A stretch of 64,000 nucleotides of DNA from Pseudomonadota bacterium (GCA_023412495.1 JAEYNP010000086.1:1-64000); one strand, 5' to 3'. Numbered from the stretch's first letter, positions 37,721 to 47,818 are shown. The notes: generated by a model not told the origin, from the letters alone. Translations and numbers: made by a program.

Positions 37721-39326
37721 ATTCTTCCCGTGTTGTCGGCAGCTGCCCGCCGTTCGCCGCCTCCTGGCTTTCGGCAATTGGCAGGGTAATCGTGAATTCC
37801 GCCCCTTTTCCCGCCTCGCTCTCCACCGCGATCGTCCCCTTCATCCGCTGCACCAGCGAGTAGGTGACGGCCAGGCCCAGCCCGGTGCCTTCACCGACCC
37901 CCTTGGTGGTGAAGAAGGGGTCGAAGATATGGGGCATGTTGTCCTTGGAGATGCCCACCCCGGTATCCCGGAAGCTCAGAATCAGCCTGTCGCCCTCTTC
38001 CCGGCAGCGGATGGTCAGTCGGCCGCCGTCCGGCATGGCCTGGATGGCGTTGAGGCCGATGTTGATGAAGATCTGCTTCAGGGCCTCGGCATCGAGCAGA
38101 TAGCTGCGGCTGACCTCGACGCTCGTCTCGAGGCGGATCTTTTTCAGCTTGTAGGAGAGCAGGGCCGTGCACTCCTCGAAAAGACTCCGCACGTCCGTGC
38201 GCCGGATGTTGAGGGGCTCCGTCCGGCCGAAGTTCAGCAGCTGGCGCATGATCATCTCGATCTGCCTGAGCCCCTTGTCGAGCAGGGGCAGGTAGCGTTC
38301 GACGAGCTCCCTGTCGCCCGGATTTTCCCGCATCGACTTCACGCAGTTCAGCATCCCACCGAGCGGGTTGTTGACCTCGTGGGCGATGCCGGAGGTGAGG
38401 ATGCCGAGCGAGGCCATCTTCTCGCTCATGCAGGTCTGAGCGCGGGTCTTCAGCAGCTCCTCCTGGGACTTCTTCAACCGGTCGCAGAAGAGCAGGAAAG
38501 TCTCGCTCACGCTGTCCAACTCGTCACGGAAGACGTAGGGCTGCAGGAAGCGCTTCGGGTCCTTCTCCGGGAAATTGTCCATCGCCAGCGACAGCGACCG
38601 GATCCGGTGGACGATGAGCGATTCGAACATGAGAAAGAGCGCCACGGTGACGATGACGATGCTGGTGACGCCGATGAGGACCAGGGACTGCAGGTTCTTC
38701 TGCATCAGCTCACGTGCCCAGTTGATGGGGATGGTGATGGACAGCCCGCCGCGAATGTCGCCCTCGGCGTAGCCGTGCCGGGCATGGCAGTCGAGGCAGG
38801 AGGAGGTGACCTTGAGCGGCGCGATGAACCGCACGACCCTTCCTAGCTCGGAGTCGTCGACGTCGATGACCTCCCCGGCGCCCCGGTCGAAGGCCTTGAG
38901 CGCCTCCTTCTCGAATTCGTCCGGCCCGTTTTCGGGGTTGATCGGCTTCAGGCTGGTCACGCGGAAAAAGCCCAGCCCGTCACGCTTGGCGTAGGCCGCG
39001 AGTTCCCTGGTGATCATCGCCGGGTTGCGCATGTAGAAAATGTGGCCTTCGGAATCGGTCATCATCGGCAGTTCGAGGTAAGGGTTTGGCTCAACCCCCT
39101 CGGCCTTCTGGACGAACAGCCCCTTGTGGTCCGACGCCCACTGCCGGGTGAGCAGGATCTGCTTGTAGAGCATGCGGGCCTGCTGCTCCGCCTGCTTGAG
39201 GATCATCTTCTCGTCGAAGGTCGCGGTGCGGTAGAGCATAAAGAGATAGAAGGCCGAGATGATCGCCCCGATGAAGATGATGAATTTGGTCCTGAGCGAT
39301 ATATGGGAGGAGAAGGTTCGTGTCAT
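37713..39326 (-). CDS. Sensor histidine kinase with periplasmic c-heme (Tll0287/DUF3365-like) domain
   Basis: This encodes 537 residues. ATG 39326 is preferred over an upstream ATG because it gives a normal N-terminus with TM1 at 14-33; the ribosome site is weak. Between TM1 and TM2 (about 214-235) lies a DUF3365-like periplasmic domain with one heme-c site, SSCLDCHARHGYAEGD (177-181). HAMP-like linker, HisKA (SGIAHEVNNPLGGMLNC) and HATPase_c (NIGLNAIQAMPDGG, DTGVGI, FDPFFTTKGVGEGTGLGLAV) follow. A covalently bound heme in this place suggests sensing of NO, nitrite, oxygen or redox potential. It is coupled to regulator 2 and read away from the nap operon. Confidence 0.93.
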   Translation of the reverse strand: MTRTFSSHISLRTKFIIFIGAIISAFYLFMLYRTATFDEKMILKQAEQQARMLYKQILLTRQWASDHKGLFVQKAEGVEPNPYLELPMMTDSEGHIFYMRNPAMITRELAAYAKRDGLGFFRVTSLKPINPENGPDEFEKEALKAFDRGAGEVIDVDDSELGRVVRFIAPLKVTSSCLDCHARHGYAEGDIRGGLSITIPINWARELMQKNLQSLVLIGVTSIVIVTVALFLMFESLIVHRIRSLSLAMDNFPEKDPKRFLQPYVFRDELDSVSETFLLFCDRLKKSQEELLKTRAQTCMSEKMASLGILTSGIAHEVNNPLGGMLNCVKSMRENPGDRELVERYLPLLDKGLRQIEMIMRQLLNFGRTEPLNIRRTDVRSLFEECTALLSYKLKKIRLETSVEVSRSYLLDAEALKQIFINIGLNAIQAMPDGGRLTIRCREEGDRLILSFRDTGVGISKDNMPHIFDPFFTTKGVGEGTGLGLAVTYSLVQRMKGTIAVESEAGKGAEFTITLPIAESQEAANGGQLPTTREEYA

Positions 39327-39348
39327 ATCGGCAAGATCTTTGAGATAT

Positions 39349-39371
39349 GTAGGGGCGAGAATCGTTCGCCC
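39349..39371. repeat. Short palindromic repeat, family 2
   Basis: GTAGGGGCGAGAATCGTTC followed by GCCC, a degenerate copy of the family at 36213 and 51783, just upstream of kinase 2. Confidence 0.5.
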
Positions 39372-39580
39372 GGTGTTCGACCGACGCGCAGACGGCTGGA
39401 ACACTGCATTCCTGTGTGACTCCATGATATGCAGAACGCAATTTTCGCGCCAGAAAAATCGCGGCGCGGGATTCCAGCGTCCTGAGGATCATCTCGCCGT
39501 GGTACCGCGGGTTTTCTTCTCTTCGGGCGGGAATCTTCCGCTGAATATTCCGTTTTGGTGGAGTATCCCGATCTTGTGGT

Positions 39581-39629
39581 GTTACCAAACGGTAGCGGAC
39601 GACAACGCAAGTCGTTACCAAAAGGTAGC
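39581..39629 (+). promoter_or_regulatory. Tandem enhancer dyads upstream of the nap operon
   Basis: GTTACCAAACGGTAGC (39581-39596) and GTTACCAAAAGGTAGC (39614-39629), 33 bp apart. They match the two nrfA sites (consensus GYTACC-N4-GGTARC) and have identical spacing to each other and to the promoter. Confidence 0.8.
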
Positions 39630-39680
39630 GGAGGTTCTGGTGATTACTGGCAAATCATCGAAATTACAGGAGATGAATAA

Positions 39681-39696
39681 TGGAATGGAGATTGCA
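39681..39696 (+). promoter_or_regulatory. Sigma-54 promoter of the nap operon
   Basis: TGGAATGGAGATTGCA fits TGGCACG-N4-TTGCA with two mismatches. It begins exactly 67 bp after the start of the second dyad, as at nrfA, and predicts transcription from about 39708, upstream of the GTG start of napM. Confidence 0.75.
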
Positions 39697-39793
39697 ACCG
39701 GTCGTTGCAGGGGAATTTCGGATCGGAAACCGGCAGTGCAACCGGTGCCGGATAGAACTTGTGATGGAAAAATATTTGACGAGGAGGCATAAG

Positions 39794-40159
39794 GTGATCA
39801 AGCAAAAGAGGATAGGAATCGCGGGACTGGCGCTGCTGTTGGCCGCGCTGCTGGCGGTGGCGGCCGCCGCGACCGAAAAGGGTAAAACAACGCATCCGGA
39901 ATTGTCCGCCCAGGAAATGCTTATGGACTGCGCCGACTGCCACCGCGAGGCGACGCCCGAGGTGGAAAAACAATGGTTCCAGTCCAAGCACGGCATCGCC
40001 ATGGTCAAATGCTACCAGTGCCATGGCACTTTTGAAACGTTTGCCGTAACCCCTTCAAAGGCCGACTGCGCCACCTGCCATAAAGATATGCTGGCGAAAT
40101 GTCCGCAGGAAAAGGCCTGCTGGGAGTGCCATACCCCCCATGCCTTCAAGAAAAAGTAA
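39794..40159 (+). CDS. napM: Periplasmic tetraheme cytochrome c, NapM type
   Basis: This encodes 121 residues. The start is GTG 39794 with GAGGAGG upstream; an in-frame ATG at 39680 would lie inside the sigma-54 promoter and is rejected. The signal peptide is GIAGLALLLAALLAVAAAA. Four CXXCH hemes sit at 46, 73, 92 and 109 in a compact protein, the size of the NapM of Desulfovibrio nap operons, thought to pass electrons to monomeric NapA in place of NapB. It is the first gene of the operon, 29 bases before napA. Confidence 0.88.
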   Translation: MIKQKRIGIAGLALLLAALLAVAAAATEKGKTTHPELSAQEMLMDCADCHREATPEVEKQWFQSKHGIAMVKCYQCHGTFETFAVTPSKADCATCHKDMLAKCPQEKACWECHTPHAFKKK

Positions 40160-40188
40160 CTCGAGCGCCAATCGACAAGGAGACCATC

Positions 40189-42576
40189 ATGAAACAGACA
40201 AGACGCGATTTCATCAAGAAGGCGGCGGCGCTCTCGGCGGCATCCTACGTGAGCATACAGCTGCCGATCAGCAATATCAACCTGGCAAAGGCCGACGAAG
40301 GGGTATCCTGGCACCGGGGCAGCTGCCGGCTGTGCGGGGTCGGTTGCCGGGTCGAGCTGGGTGTGAAGAACGGGGTGCCCATGGGGCTGCGCGGCGTGTC
40401 CGAGTCGCGGACCAACTTCGGCTACGTCTGCATGAAGGGCATGCACTTCTGGCAGTGCATGCGCCATCCGGACCGGCTGACCAAACCCCTCTACCGGGAG
40501 AAGAAGACCGGCAAGTTCCAGGAAATTTCCTGGGACAAGGCCATTGACATCGCGGCCGACAGATTCGCCGAGGCGTTCAAGGTGGGCGGCGGCGCGGCTG
40601 TCGCCTACTACGGCTCCGGTCAGGCCCTGACCGAGGAGACCTACTTCTTCCAGAAGATCATGCGCGGGGGGCTCCAGTCCAACAACGTCGAAGGCAACCC
40701 CCGCCTGTGCATGGCGAGCGCCGTGGGCGGCTACATGAGCTCGTTTGGCGCCGACGAGCCCATCGGCGGCTACTCCGACCTCGAGCAGGCCCACTGCTAC
40801 TTCATCGTCGGCTCGAACACCGCCGAGGCCCACCCGGTGCTCTTCCGCCGGATCATGCGCCGCAAGCTCGACAACCCAGACACGGTCAAGGTGATCAACG
40901 TCGATCCCCGGATCTCCCAGACCTCGCGGATCGCCGACCTCCATCTCCAGTTCAAGCCGGGCACGGATCTCGCCCTCCTGAACGCCATGGCCCAGGTGAT
41001 CGTCGAGGAGAAGCTTTACGACGAGGAGTTCCTGAAGAACTACACGTCCTTAAAGAAGGGCAAGGGCGAGGACGCGACATTCGAGGAGCTGAAGGCTCAT
41101 CTCGCCAAGTACACCCCGGAAGAGGCCTCCCGGATCTGCGGCGGCAGCTTCACCCCGGACGATATCCGCAAAGCCGCCCGCTGGTTCGCCACCTCCAAGG
41201 GCACGGTGTCCCTCTGGACCATGGGCCTCAACCAGCGCAAGCAGGGCGTCTGGGCCAACAACCTGATGCACAACCTCCATATCCTCACCGGCCAGCTGAT
41301 GAAAGACGGCGCCGACAGCCTGTCGCTCACCGGACAGCCCAACGCCTGCGGCGGGGTGCGGGAAGGCGGCGGACTCTGCCACATCCTGCCGGGCCACCGG
41401 CCGGTGGAAAAGGAGCCGATGCGCCGCCAGGTTGAAGAGGCCTGGGGGATTCCCGCCGGGCGTATCCCCGAGCAGCCGGGTCTGCATACCATGGCCATGT
41501 TCGAGGCGGTGAACGAGGGCAAGATCAAGGCTCTGTGGATCAACTGCACCAGCCCCGCCCAGAGCCTGCCCAACTGCAGCCATTACAATAAAGGCATGGA
41601 GCGCGACGACGTTTTCATCGTCTGCACCGACATCTTCCATACCCTCACCACCCAGAAGGCCAACCTGGTCCTGCCCGCCTCCTTCCACTTCGAGAAGACC
41701 GGGGTCTACGGCTGCACCGAGCGCCGCTCCCAGATTACCAAAAAAGCCATCGACTCCCCGGGCGAAGCAAAACCGGAGGTGTGGATGGTTCGGGAATGGG
41801 CGGCGCTCCTGGCGAAAAAGCTGAACGACCCGGTGATCGCCCAGTGCATCAAGCCGTTCGAGGGACTCGAGCCCGGCTATGAACTGCCGAAGGCGATCTG
41901 GAACGAGTACACCCAGAAGCTCACAGCCGGCCGAGACAGCAACCTGTGCGGGGCCACCTACGAGGTCCTGGAGAAGATGGCGGATGGCGTGCAGTGGCCG
42001 GCGCCGACCGAGGAGTTCGCGCTGACCGGCGGCACGGTGAAGAAATTCGTCCGAGGCCGCGATCCGCTGGCGGACAAGCTTGCCAAGGACGACCTGCCCT
42101 ACCAGTTCTACACGCCGGGCCACGAGGATAAGAAACTGTGGATCTGGCAGCGCGACCAGGCCAACCCCGAGGAGATCCCGGACAGTGAGTATCCCTTCTA
42201 CCTCTCCACCGGGCGGATCATCGACCATTGGCACACCATGTCGATGACCGGCCGGGTCCCCGAGCTCCTGCGGGCCAACCCCTACGCCTTCGTCGAGGTC
42301 AACCCGAAGGATGCGGAGCGGCTCGGCATCAAGCCCGGCGACATGGTGGAGGTGAAGTCCCGGCGGGGGAGCAACCTGTTGCCCGCCAAGGTCTACGAGG
42401 GGCCGGTGGAGGGCATGGTCTTCGTCTACTGGCACGATCAGCACGAGGACCGGATGATCAACAAGGTCACCATGGACGCCATCGACCCCGGCTCCAAGGA
42501 GCCGGAGTTCAAGATCTGCGCGGTCCAGGTGAAGAGGGTCTCCGGGCCGCAGCCGCTCACGCCGTATGTAGTGTAA
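40189..42576 (+). CDS. napA: Periplasmic nitrate reductase catalytic subunit (Mo-bisMGD)
   Basis: This encodes 795 residues; AAGGAG precedes the ATG. It reduces nitrate to nitrite in the periplasm. A twin-arginine signal (MKQTRRDFIKKAAALSAAS) exports the folded enzyme. The [4Fe-4S] ligands are Cys46, 49, 53 and 81 (CRLCGVGC...VCMKG), and the molybdenum ligand is Cys174 in GNPRLCMASAVGG. The last ~120 residues form the molybdopterin dinucleotide-binding domain (FYLSTGRIIDHWHTMSMTGRVPEL). Length and context resemble the monomeric NapA of Desulfovibrio rather than the NapAB dimer; no napB is present. Confidence 0.96.
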   Translation: MKQTRRDFIKKAAALSAASYVSIQLPISNINLAKADEGVSWHRGSCRLCGVGCRVELGVKNGVPMGLRGVSESRTNFGYVCMKGMHFWQCMRHPDRLTKPLYREKKTGKFQEISWDKAIDIAADRFAEAFKVGGGAAVAYYGSGQALTEETYFFQKIMRGGLQSNNVEGNPRLCMASAVGGYMSSFGADEPIGGYSDLEQAHCYFIVGSNTAEAHPVLFRRIMRRKLDNPDTVKVINVDPRISQTSRIADLHLQFKPGTDLALLNAMAQVIVEEKLYDEEFLKNYTSLKKGKGEDATFEELKAHLAKYTPEEASRICGGSFTPDDIRKAARWFATSKGTVSLWTMGLNQRKQGVWANNLMHNLHILTGQLMKDGADSLSLTGQPNACGGVREGGGLCHILPGHRPVEKEPMRRQVEEAWGIPAGRIPEQPGLHTMAMFEAVNEGKIKALWINCTSPAQSLPNCSHYNKGMERDDVFIVCTDIFHTLTTQKANLVLPASFHFEKTGVYGCTERRSQITKKAIDSPGEAKPEVWMVREWAALLAKKLNDPVIAQCIKPFEGLEPGYELPKAIWNEYTQKLTAGRDSNLCGATYEVLEKMADGVQWPAPTEEFALTGGTVKKFVRGRDPLADKLAKDDLPYQFYTPGHEDKKLWIWQRDQANPEEIPDSEYPFYLSTGRIIDHWHTMSMTGRVPELLRANPYAFVEVNPKDAERLGIKPGDMVEVKSRRGSNLLPAKVYEGPVEGMVFVYWHDQHEDRMINKVTMDAIDPGSKEPEFKICAVQVKRVSGPQPLTPYVV

Positions 42577-42592
42577 ATAGGGCCGTTTCCAG

Positions 42593-42635
42593 GTAGGGTC
42601 CACTTTGTGCACCAGGTGCATGGAATGTACCCTAC
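42593..42635 (+). other. Intra-operon hairpin between napA and napD
   Basis: Outer arms GTAGGGT / ACCCTAC enclose an inner perfect dyad TGCACC-A-GGTGCA (42608-42620). No T-run follows, so it is more likely an mRNA stability or processing element than a terminator. Confidence 0.55.
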
Positions 42636-42670
42636 TTTGTGCAGGCTGGAAAATAAACAAGAGGAGAATT

Positions 42671-42967
42671 ATGCCCATCAGCGGTGTTGTCATAACCGGA
42701 AAACCCGAGGATAAATCGGAGATCCTGCCCGTCCTCGGCGAAATGGCGGGTATCGAGATCTTCGGCGACGATGAGAAAGGCAATATCGTTGCCGTGCTCG
42801 AGACCGAAACCTCGGAGGAGATGGAAAAGCTGATCGATTGCATCGGCAAGACGCCCTGCGTGCTTCATGTTGGTCTCACCTATCTCAATACCGAGGATGA
42901 GGCCGAAAGGCTGGCGGCCGGCAGGAAGATCCCGCGGCCCTTCGGCTTTCGCCAGCCGGCGGCCTAG
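42671..42967 (+). CDS. napD: NapD chaperone for NapA maturation
   Basis: This encodes 98 residues from ATG 42671, preceded by AAGAGGAG; codons upstream in the same frame fall in the napA-napD hairpin. The ferredoxin-like NapD fold is suggested by ISGVVITGKPEDKSEILPVLGEMAGIEIFGDDEKGNIVAVLETETSEEMEKLIDCIGKTPCVLHVGLTYLN. NapD binds the twin-arginine signal of NapA in the cytoplasm and holds back export until the cofactor is inserted. It is 3 bases from napG. Confidence 0.88.
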   Translation: MPISGVVITGKPEDKSEILPVLGEMAGIEIFGDDEKGNIVAVLETETSEEMEKLIDCIGKTPCVLHVGLTYLNTEDEAERLAAGRKIPRPFGFRQPAA

Positions 42968-42970
42968 GCG

Positions 42971-43561
42971 ATGAACCGGCGGGAATTTCTCGAACTGACT
43001 GGGGTCGGCCTGGCCGTGCTGTCTTTGCAGCCGCAGACGGCGGCAGCCGAGTTCCTGCAGTCCCCGCTTGCCGTCAACCGGCTGCGGCCGCCGGGGGCGG
43101 TGCCGGAGGAGATCTTCCCGGCCAAATGCATCCGCTGCGGCCGCTGCGTCGAGGTTTGCCCCTACCGCTCGATCGTCATGCTCGACATCCGGGCGGGGAT
43201 CCATGCCGGGACACCGCTGGTCGAAGCCGAAAAAATTCCCTGCTACCTCTGCATGAAATGCGTCGACGTCTGCCCGACCGGCAGCCTCGCCCGCATCAGC
43301 CAGGAAAAGACCCGCATGGGTCTGGCGGTCATCGACCGCTTCTCCTGCGCCGCCTGGATCGGCACCATCCTCTGCCGGACCTGCTATGACAAATGCCCCT
43401 TTGCCAACAAGGCGATTCGCCTCGACCGGCTGCGGCCGGTGATCGACGAATCCGCCTGCACCGGCTGCGGCCTGTGCACACACGCCTGTCCGGTGACCAC
43501 GAAGGTCGGCAAGGCGGTGAACATCGAGCCGATCTACGCCCGGGCGAAGGTGACGGGATGA
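42971..43561 (+). CDS. napG: NapG-type periplasmic ferredoxin, four [4Fe-4S] clusters
   Basis: This encodes 196 residues. The N-terminus (MNRREFLELTGVGLAVLSL) is a twin-arginine-like signal, although the second Arg is followed by Glu-Phe-Leu. Four cluster motifs follow: CIRCGRCVEVCP, CYLCMKCVDVCP, CRTCYDKCP with its preceding Cys, and CTGCGLCTHACP. With NapH it is thought to form a menaquinol dehydrogenase that feeds NapA. In this operon it may be the main quinol route because no napC exists. The stop overlaps the napH start (ATGA). Confidence 0.93.
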   Translation: MNRREFLELTGVGLAVLSLQPQTAAAEFLQSPLAVNRLRPPGAVPEEIFPAKCIRCGRCVEVCPYRSIVMLDIRAGIHAGTPLVEAEKIPCYLCMKCVDVCPTGSLARISQEKTRMGLAVIDRFSCAAWIGTILCRTCYDKCPFANKAIRLDRLRPVIDESACTGCGLCTHACPVTTKVGKAVNIEPIYARAKVTG

Positions 43562-44415
43562 AGATCTCGGCAACCGGGCTGGCGGAAGGCCAGATGAAAA
43601 TGAGCGAGAGATCGGGCGCGGGAGGAAGAAAGGGATTGTATTCCCCATGGCGTCTCGCGACGCTGACCGGAGCATTCCTGCTCATCGCCGTCAACCCCTT
43701 CCTGAATTTCTACTTCCACTGGAACTTCATCCAGGGCTGGTATCAATCCCTCGGTATTGGCAGGCTGTGGTTCGTCTCGCCGCTCGAAGGGCTGGAGAGC
43801 CTGCTCATCACCAAGACGGTTTACGGCCCGTCGCTGGTCGGCATGGCGATCCCGGTCCTTATCGCCCTTCTGCTCGGCCGGGTCTTCTGCTCCTGGCTCT
43901 GCCCTGTCTCCTTTCTTTTGGAGATGGTCGACCGGGTTCGCCGCCGGCTTGCCCGGCAACCCATTCTGAAAAACAGTCTCGTCGTCGCCAAAAAGGTGCT
44001 GTGGTTCACACTGATTGCCGAACTGGTGCTCAGTCTCATCCTCGGTACCCCGCTTTTTGTCTTCCTCTCCCCGCCGGGACTTGTCGGCCGTGAGCTGATG
44101 ATGGCGGTCTTCTTCAAGAAGCTCGCGCTCGAAGGAATCCTGATTATCGCTATAATCCTCCTCGAACTTCTCACCCGCCGCTTTTTCTGCCGCTCCTTCT
44201 GCCCATTAGGCGGCCTCCTCGCCCTTTTCGGCCGCAACAGAAAACTCCGCGTTCGGGTCGACGCCAAAAACTGCTCCGCCTGCGGTAAATGCGCCCGCCG
44301 TTGCCCCATGGGCCTCGATCCGGCCGAGGGAGAAGGGGAGTCGGCCTACTGCTGGAACTGCGGGGAATGCATCGATACTTGCCGGGAGCGCGCTCTGGAT
44401 TTTCACTGGCGCTAG
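43558..44415 (+). CDS. napH: NapH-type membrane iron-sulfur quinol dehydrogenase subunit
   Basis: This encodes 285 residues; the ATG overlaps the napG stop. There are four main membrane segments, with the NapH/NosR hallmark CX3CP motifs at the cytoplasmic face (FCSWLCPVSFLL and FCRSFCPLGGLL). Two [4Fe-4S] ferredoxin motifs follow at the C-terminus (CSACGKCARRCP and CWNCGECIDTC). It would take electrons from menaquinol and pass them to NapG. It is the last gene of the napMADGH unit. Confidence 0.94.
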   Translation: MKISATGLAEGQMKMSERSGAGGRKGLYSPWRLATLTGAFLLIAVNPFLNFYFHWNFIQGWYQSLGIGRLWFVSPLEGLESLLITKTVYGPSLVGMAIPVLIALLLGRVFCSWLCPVSFLLEMVDRVRRRLARQPILKNSLVVAKKVLWFTLIAELVLSLILGTPLFVFLSPPGLVGRELMMAVFFKKLALEGILIIAIILLELLTRRFFCRSFCPLGGLLALFGRNRKLRVRVDAKNCSACGKCARRCPMGLDPAEGEGESAYCWNCGECIDTCRERALDFHWR

Positions 44416-44449
44416 AGCGGGATCCCCGTCCCTCCCTCGCGATCTCTGA

Positions 44450-45913
<1,464 letters not shown>

Positions 45914-46159
45914 GGGAAGGTGTGCTGATTATAAACTGCTTTATCTCCATCTTCCCGGGCTCTTGAGGGGGCTTCTACTCAACCGTCGAATGCTCCCTCA
46001 ACCTAAATGCTGGCTTACCCATCGGGCCGTCCACATTATCTCAACTTCTTCCACGGGCCTTGGCTAGTTTCTGAGACCGAGGAGAGCTGCCATGGTCGAA
46101 AGCCGGCTTAGGGGATGGCAGGCCGGGCATAGGTTCCGGGACTGGAAACTGAGGATTTC

Positions 46160-46837
46160 TCAGCGCTGGGAGATTTGCTGCCGTACCTGTCCTCTTCTCT
46201 CGTAGAGATCTGCCACCCGATGAAAGAGTTGCAGGCTTCTTCTTTGCAGTTTTTTAAGTGAAAAATAGTCGAAGTACCTGGAAAATGGGAGTATTTCTTT
46301 ATTTGCGTACCTTCCCTTCAGGTCAATGATGCATGGATGCAGGCTGCCGTCGGCGTGCTTTCTCAAGACGATATTCTTGGAATTGATGTCGAAGATCCAG
46401 ATGCGGTTGTCGATCAAATAATTGCAGAAGGTCTTGGTCAGTTCGAGAATCTGAGCGATGTCGCAATCCTCCTGCAAGACAACAGTATCCCAGATTGATC
46501 TTGAGACCGAGCCGTCGGCATCGCAAACACAGTCGCATAAAAGTCCCAGACCTTGATCGGTGGAGACAAAGCCACGGCAATGGCTAAAGAAGGACAGGTC
46601 CGTCCCCTCCCTGCACAGCAGCATATAGCCCTTCATTTCATGCCAGTTTGCCTGCGATTTGCGGCGGCCGAACAACGGCACCTTGACCACCAGGGCGGGA
46701 TTGTGGGGATGAAGGTAGCATGCTCTCTCGCTGCCGTGGCTGATGAATAGTCGTTCGGAGAGATGGATGGGGGCGGGACCACCGCCGCTGGATTGCAGCA
46801 TGCCTTGCAGGAATACTGAGTGAAGTTCTTTCGCCAT
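46160..46837 (-). CDS. YrbL-family (PhoP regulatory network) kinase-fold protein
   Basis: This encodes 225 residues from ATG 46837; a TTG at 46915 would add 26 residues, and neither has a good ribosome site. The protein resembles E. coli YrbL: LSERLFISHGSERACYLHPHNPALVVKVPLF (glycine-poor loop and Lys), an Asn-rich catalytic-like loop NRIWIFDINSKNIVLR, and a later Asp in PCIIDLKGRY. YrbL is a PhoP-regulated protein of unknown activity with a lipopolysaccharide-kinase-like fold. Base composition is more AT-rich than the neighbours, hinting at transfer. Confidence 0.7.
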   Translation of the reverse strand: MAKELHSVFLQGMLQSSGGGPAPIHLSERLFISHGSERACYLHPHNPALVVKVPLFGRRKSQANWHEMKGYMLLCREGTDLSFFSHCRGFVSTDQGLGLLCDCVCDADGSVSRSIWDTVVLQEDCDIAQILELTKTFCNYLIDNRIWIFDINSKNIVLRKHADGSLHPCIIDLKGRYANKEILPFSRYFDYFSLKKLQRRSLQLFHRVADLYERRGQVRQQISQR

Positions 46838-47125
46838 GGGAAGATGAAGATGGTGCACTGCGGCTTTATCCGGACCTTTGCCTTGTAAGGGAAACTCGCA
46901 CGTTAAAGACAACAAGAAACTGAAGCTGCTTTTTTCCTAACATAATTTAGAGCTATTATCAAAAACAAAAACAGCAGAATGGCGTTCAGGCCAGCAGCGG
47001 CAGGCTGGTGAAAGGACGAAAATCCTTTTTTGAGCCGCCATGATCTCGCGCCTGAGAGGATTCGCGACTGGATTGGACAATCCGCCGGAGCTGTTCAGAA
47101 ACCGGTTTCATCCCCAATGAGGCTG

Positions 47126-47818
47126 TCACAAGCGGTTTGCCTCACCTGCCGCGCCGATGGTTCCAATAGACTGCTTCCTAACGCTTTCCCCGCTGTACTG
47201 CAGCAGCGCCCGGATGAAAAATACCGGGATGAAGAGTTCCATGCACTCTTCCATGGTCCGTGAGACCGTTCTGGGGTCCCAGGACAATGGCAGAAATAAT
47301 TCGAAGAGTTTGGTGTTGCCGTCGAGCGATTTACTGAGCACTATGCAGCAGATTGCACAAACGATTGATACGGCATAGGGTCGTCCACCGACAAGATCTT
47401 TCATGAAATCGGGCAGCGCTTTACGCAGATAGAAAAAACCGTAGGCGAGCAGCACGAAAATAAAAAAGCCTACCACGGCCTTCTCCGTTATTGGAACAGC
47501 GGGGCTGACAAAGAATTTTATCTTGGACATGCTCATGGTGGTGAACCGGGCATGAAAATCCAGCTCTCTCAAACCCAGGAGAAGAAGAAAAAGAGCAGGA
47601 GCAAGGCTGGTGCGGATTACTCCTGTGAAATTGAAATAAAATATGAAAATGCAGAAAAGAAAATAGCCTGCCGCAGAGAGCGTCTCGACCGGTCCGTTCT
47701 CCCGCACCATTTCGCCGGGGATTTTGCCTGGCAGAAGCGACAGGCCGACGACCAGCAGTAAATAGACCGTGGCGATTTTCAGTATGGAGACGAGATTGCG
47801 CTGATTATGGGCATGCAT
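47126..47818 (-). CDS. Multi-pass membrane protein, unknown function
   Basis: This encodes 230 residues from ATG 47818 (other in-frame starts at 47851 and 47875; no clear ribosome site). Five or six hydrophobic segments are visible: ILKIATVYLLLVVGLSLLP, LSAAGYFLFCIFIFYFNF, LAPALFLLLLGLRELDF, ITEKAVVGFFIFVLLAYGFFYL and YAVSIVCAICCIVLSKSL. Several charged residues (RELDFHARF, EECMELFIP) sit between them. I do not recognise the family. It may share a history with the adjacent YrbL-like gene, also AT-richer than average and on the same strand. Confidence 0.6.
   Translation of the reverse strand: MHAHNQRNLVSILKIATVYLLLVVGLSLLPGKIPGEMVRENGPVETLSAAGYFLFCIFIFYFNFTGVIRTSLAPALFLLLLGLRELDFHARFTTMSMSKIKFFVSPAVPITEKAVVGFFIFVLLAYGFFYLRKALPDFMKDLVGGRPYAVSIVCAICCIVLSKSLDGNTKLFELFLPLSWDPRTVSRTMEECMELFIPVFFIRALLQYSGESVRKQSIGTIGAAGEANRL

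Noticed and set aside
39680..39793. Upstream ATG start for napM
   Set aside because: It lies in the sigma-54 promoter, before the predicted transcription start. GTG 39794 has a ribosome site and signal peptide.
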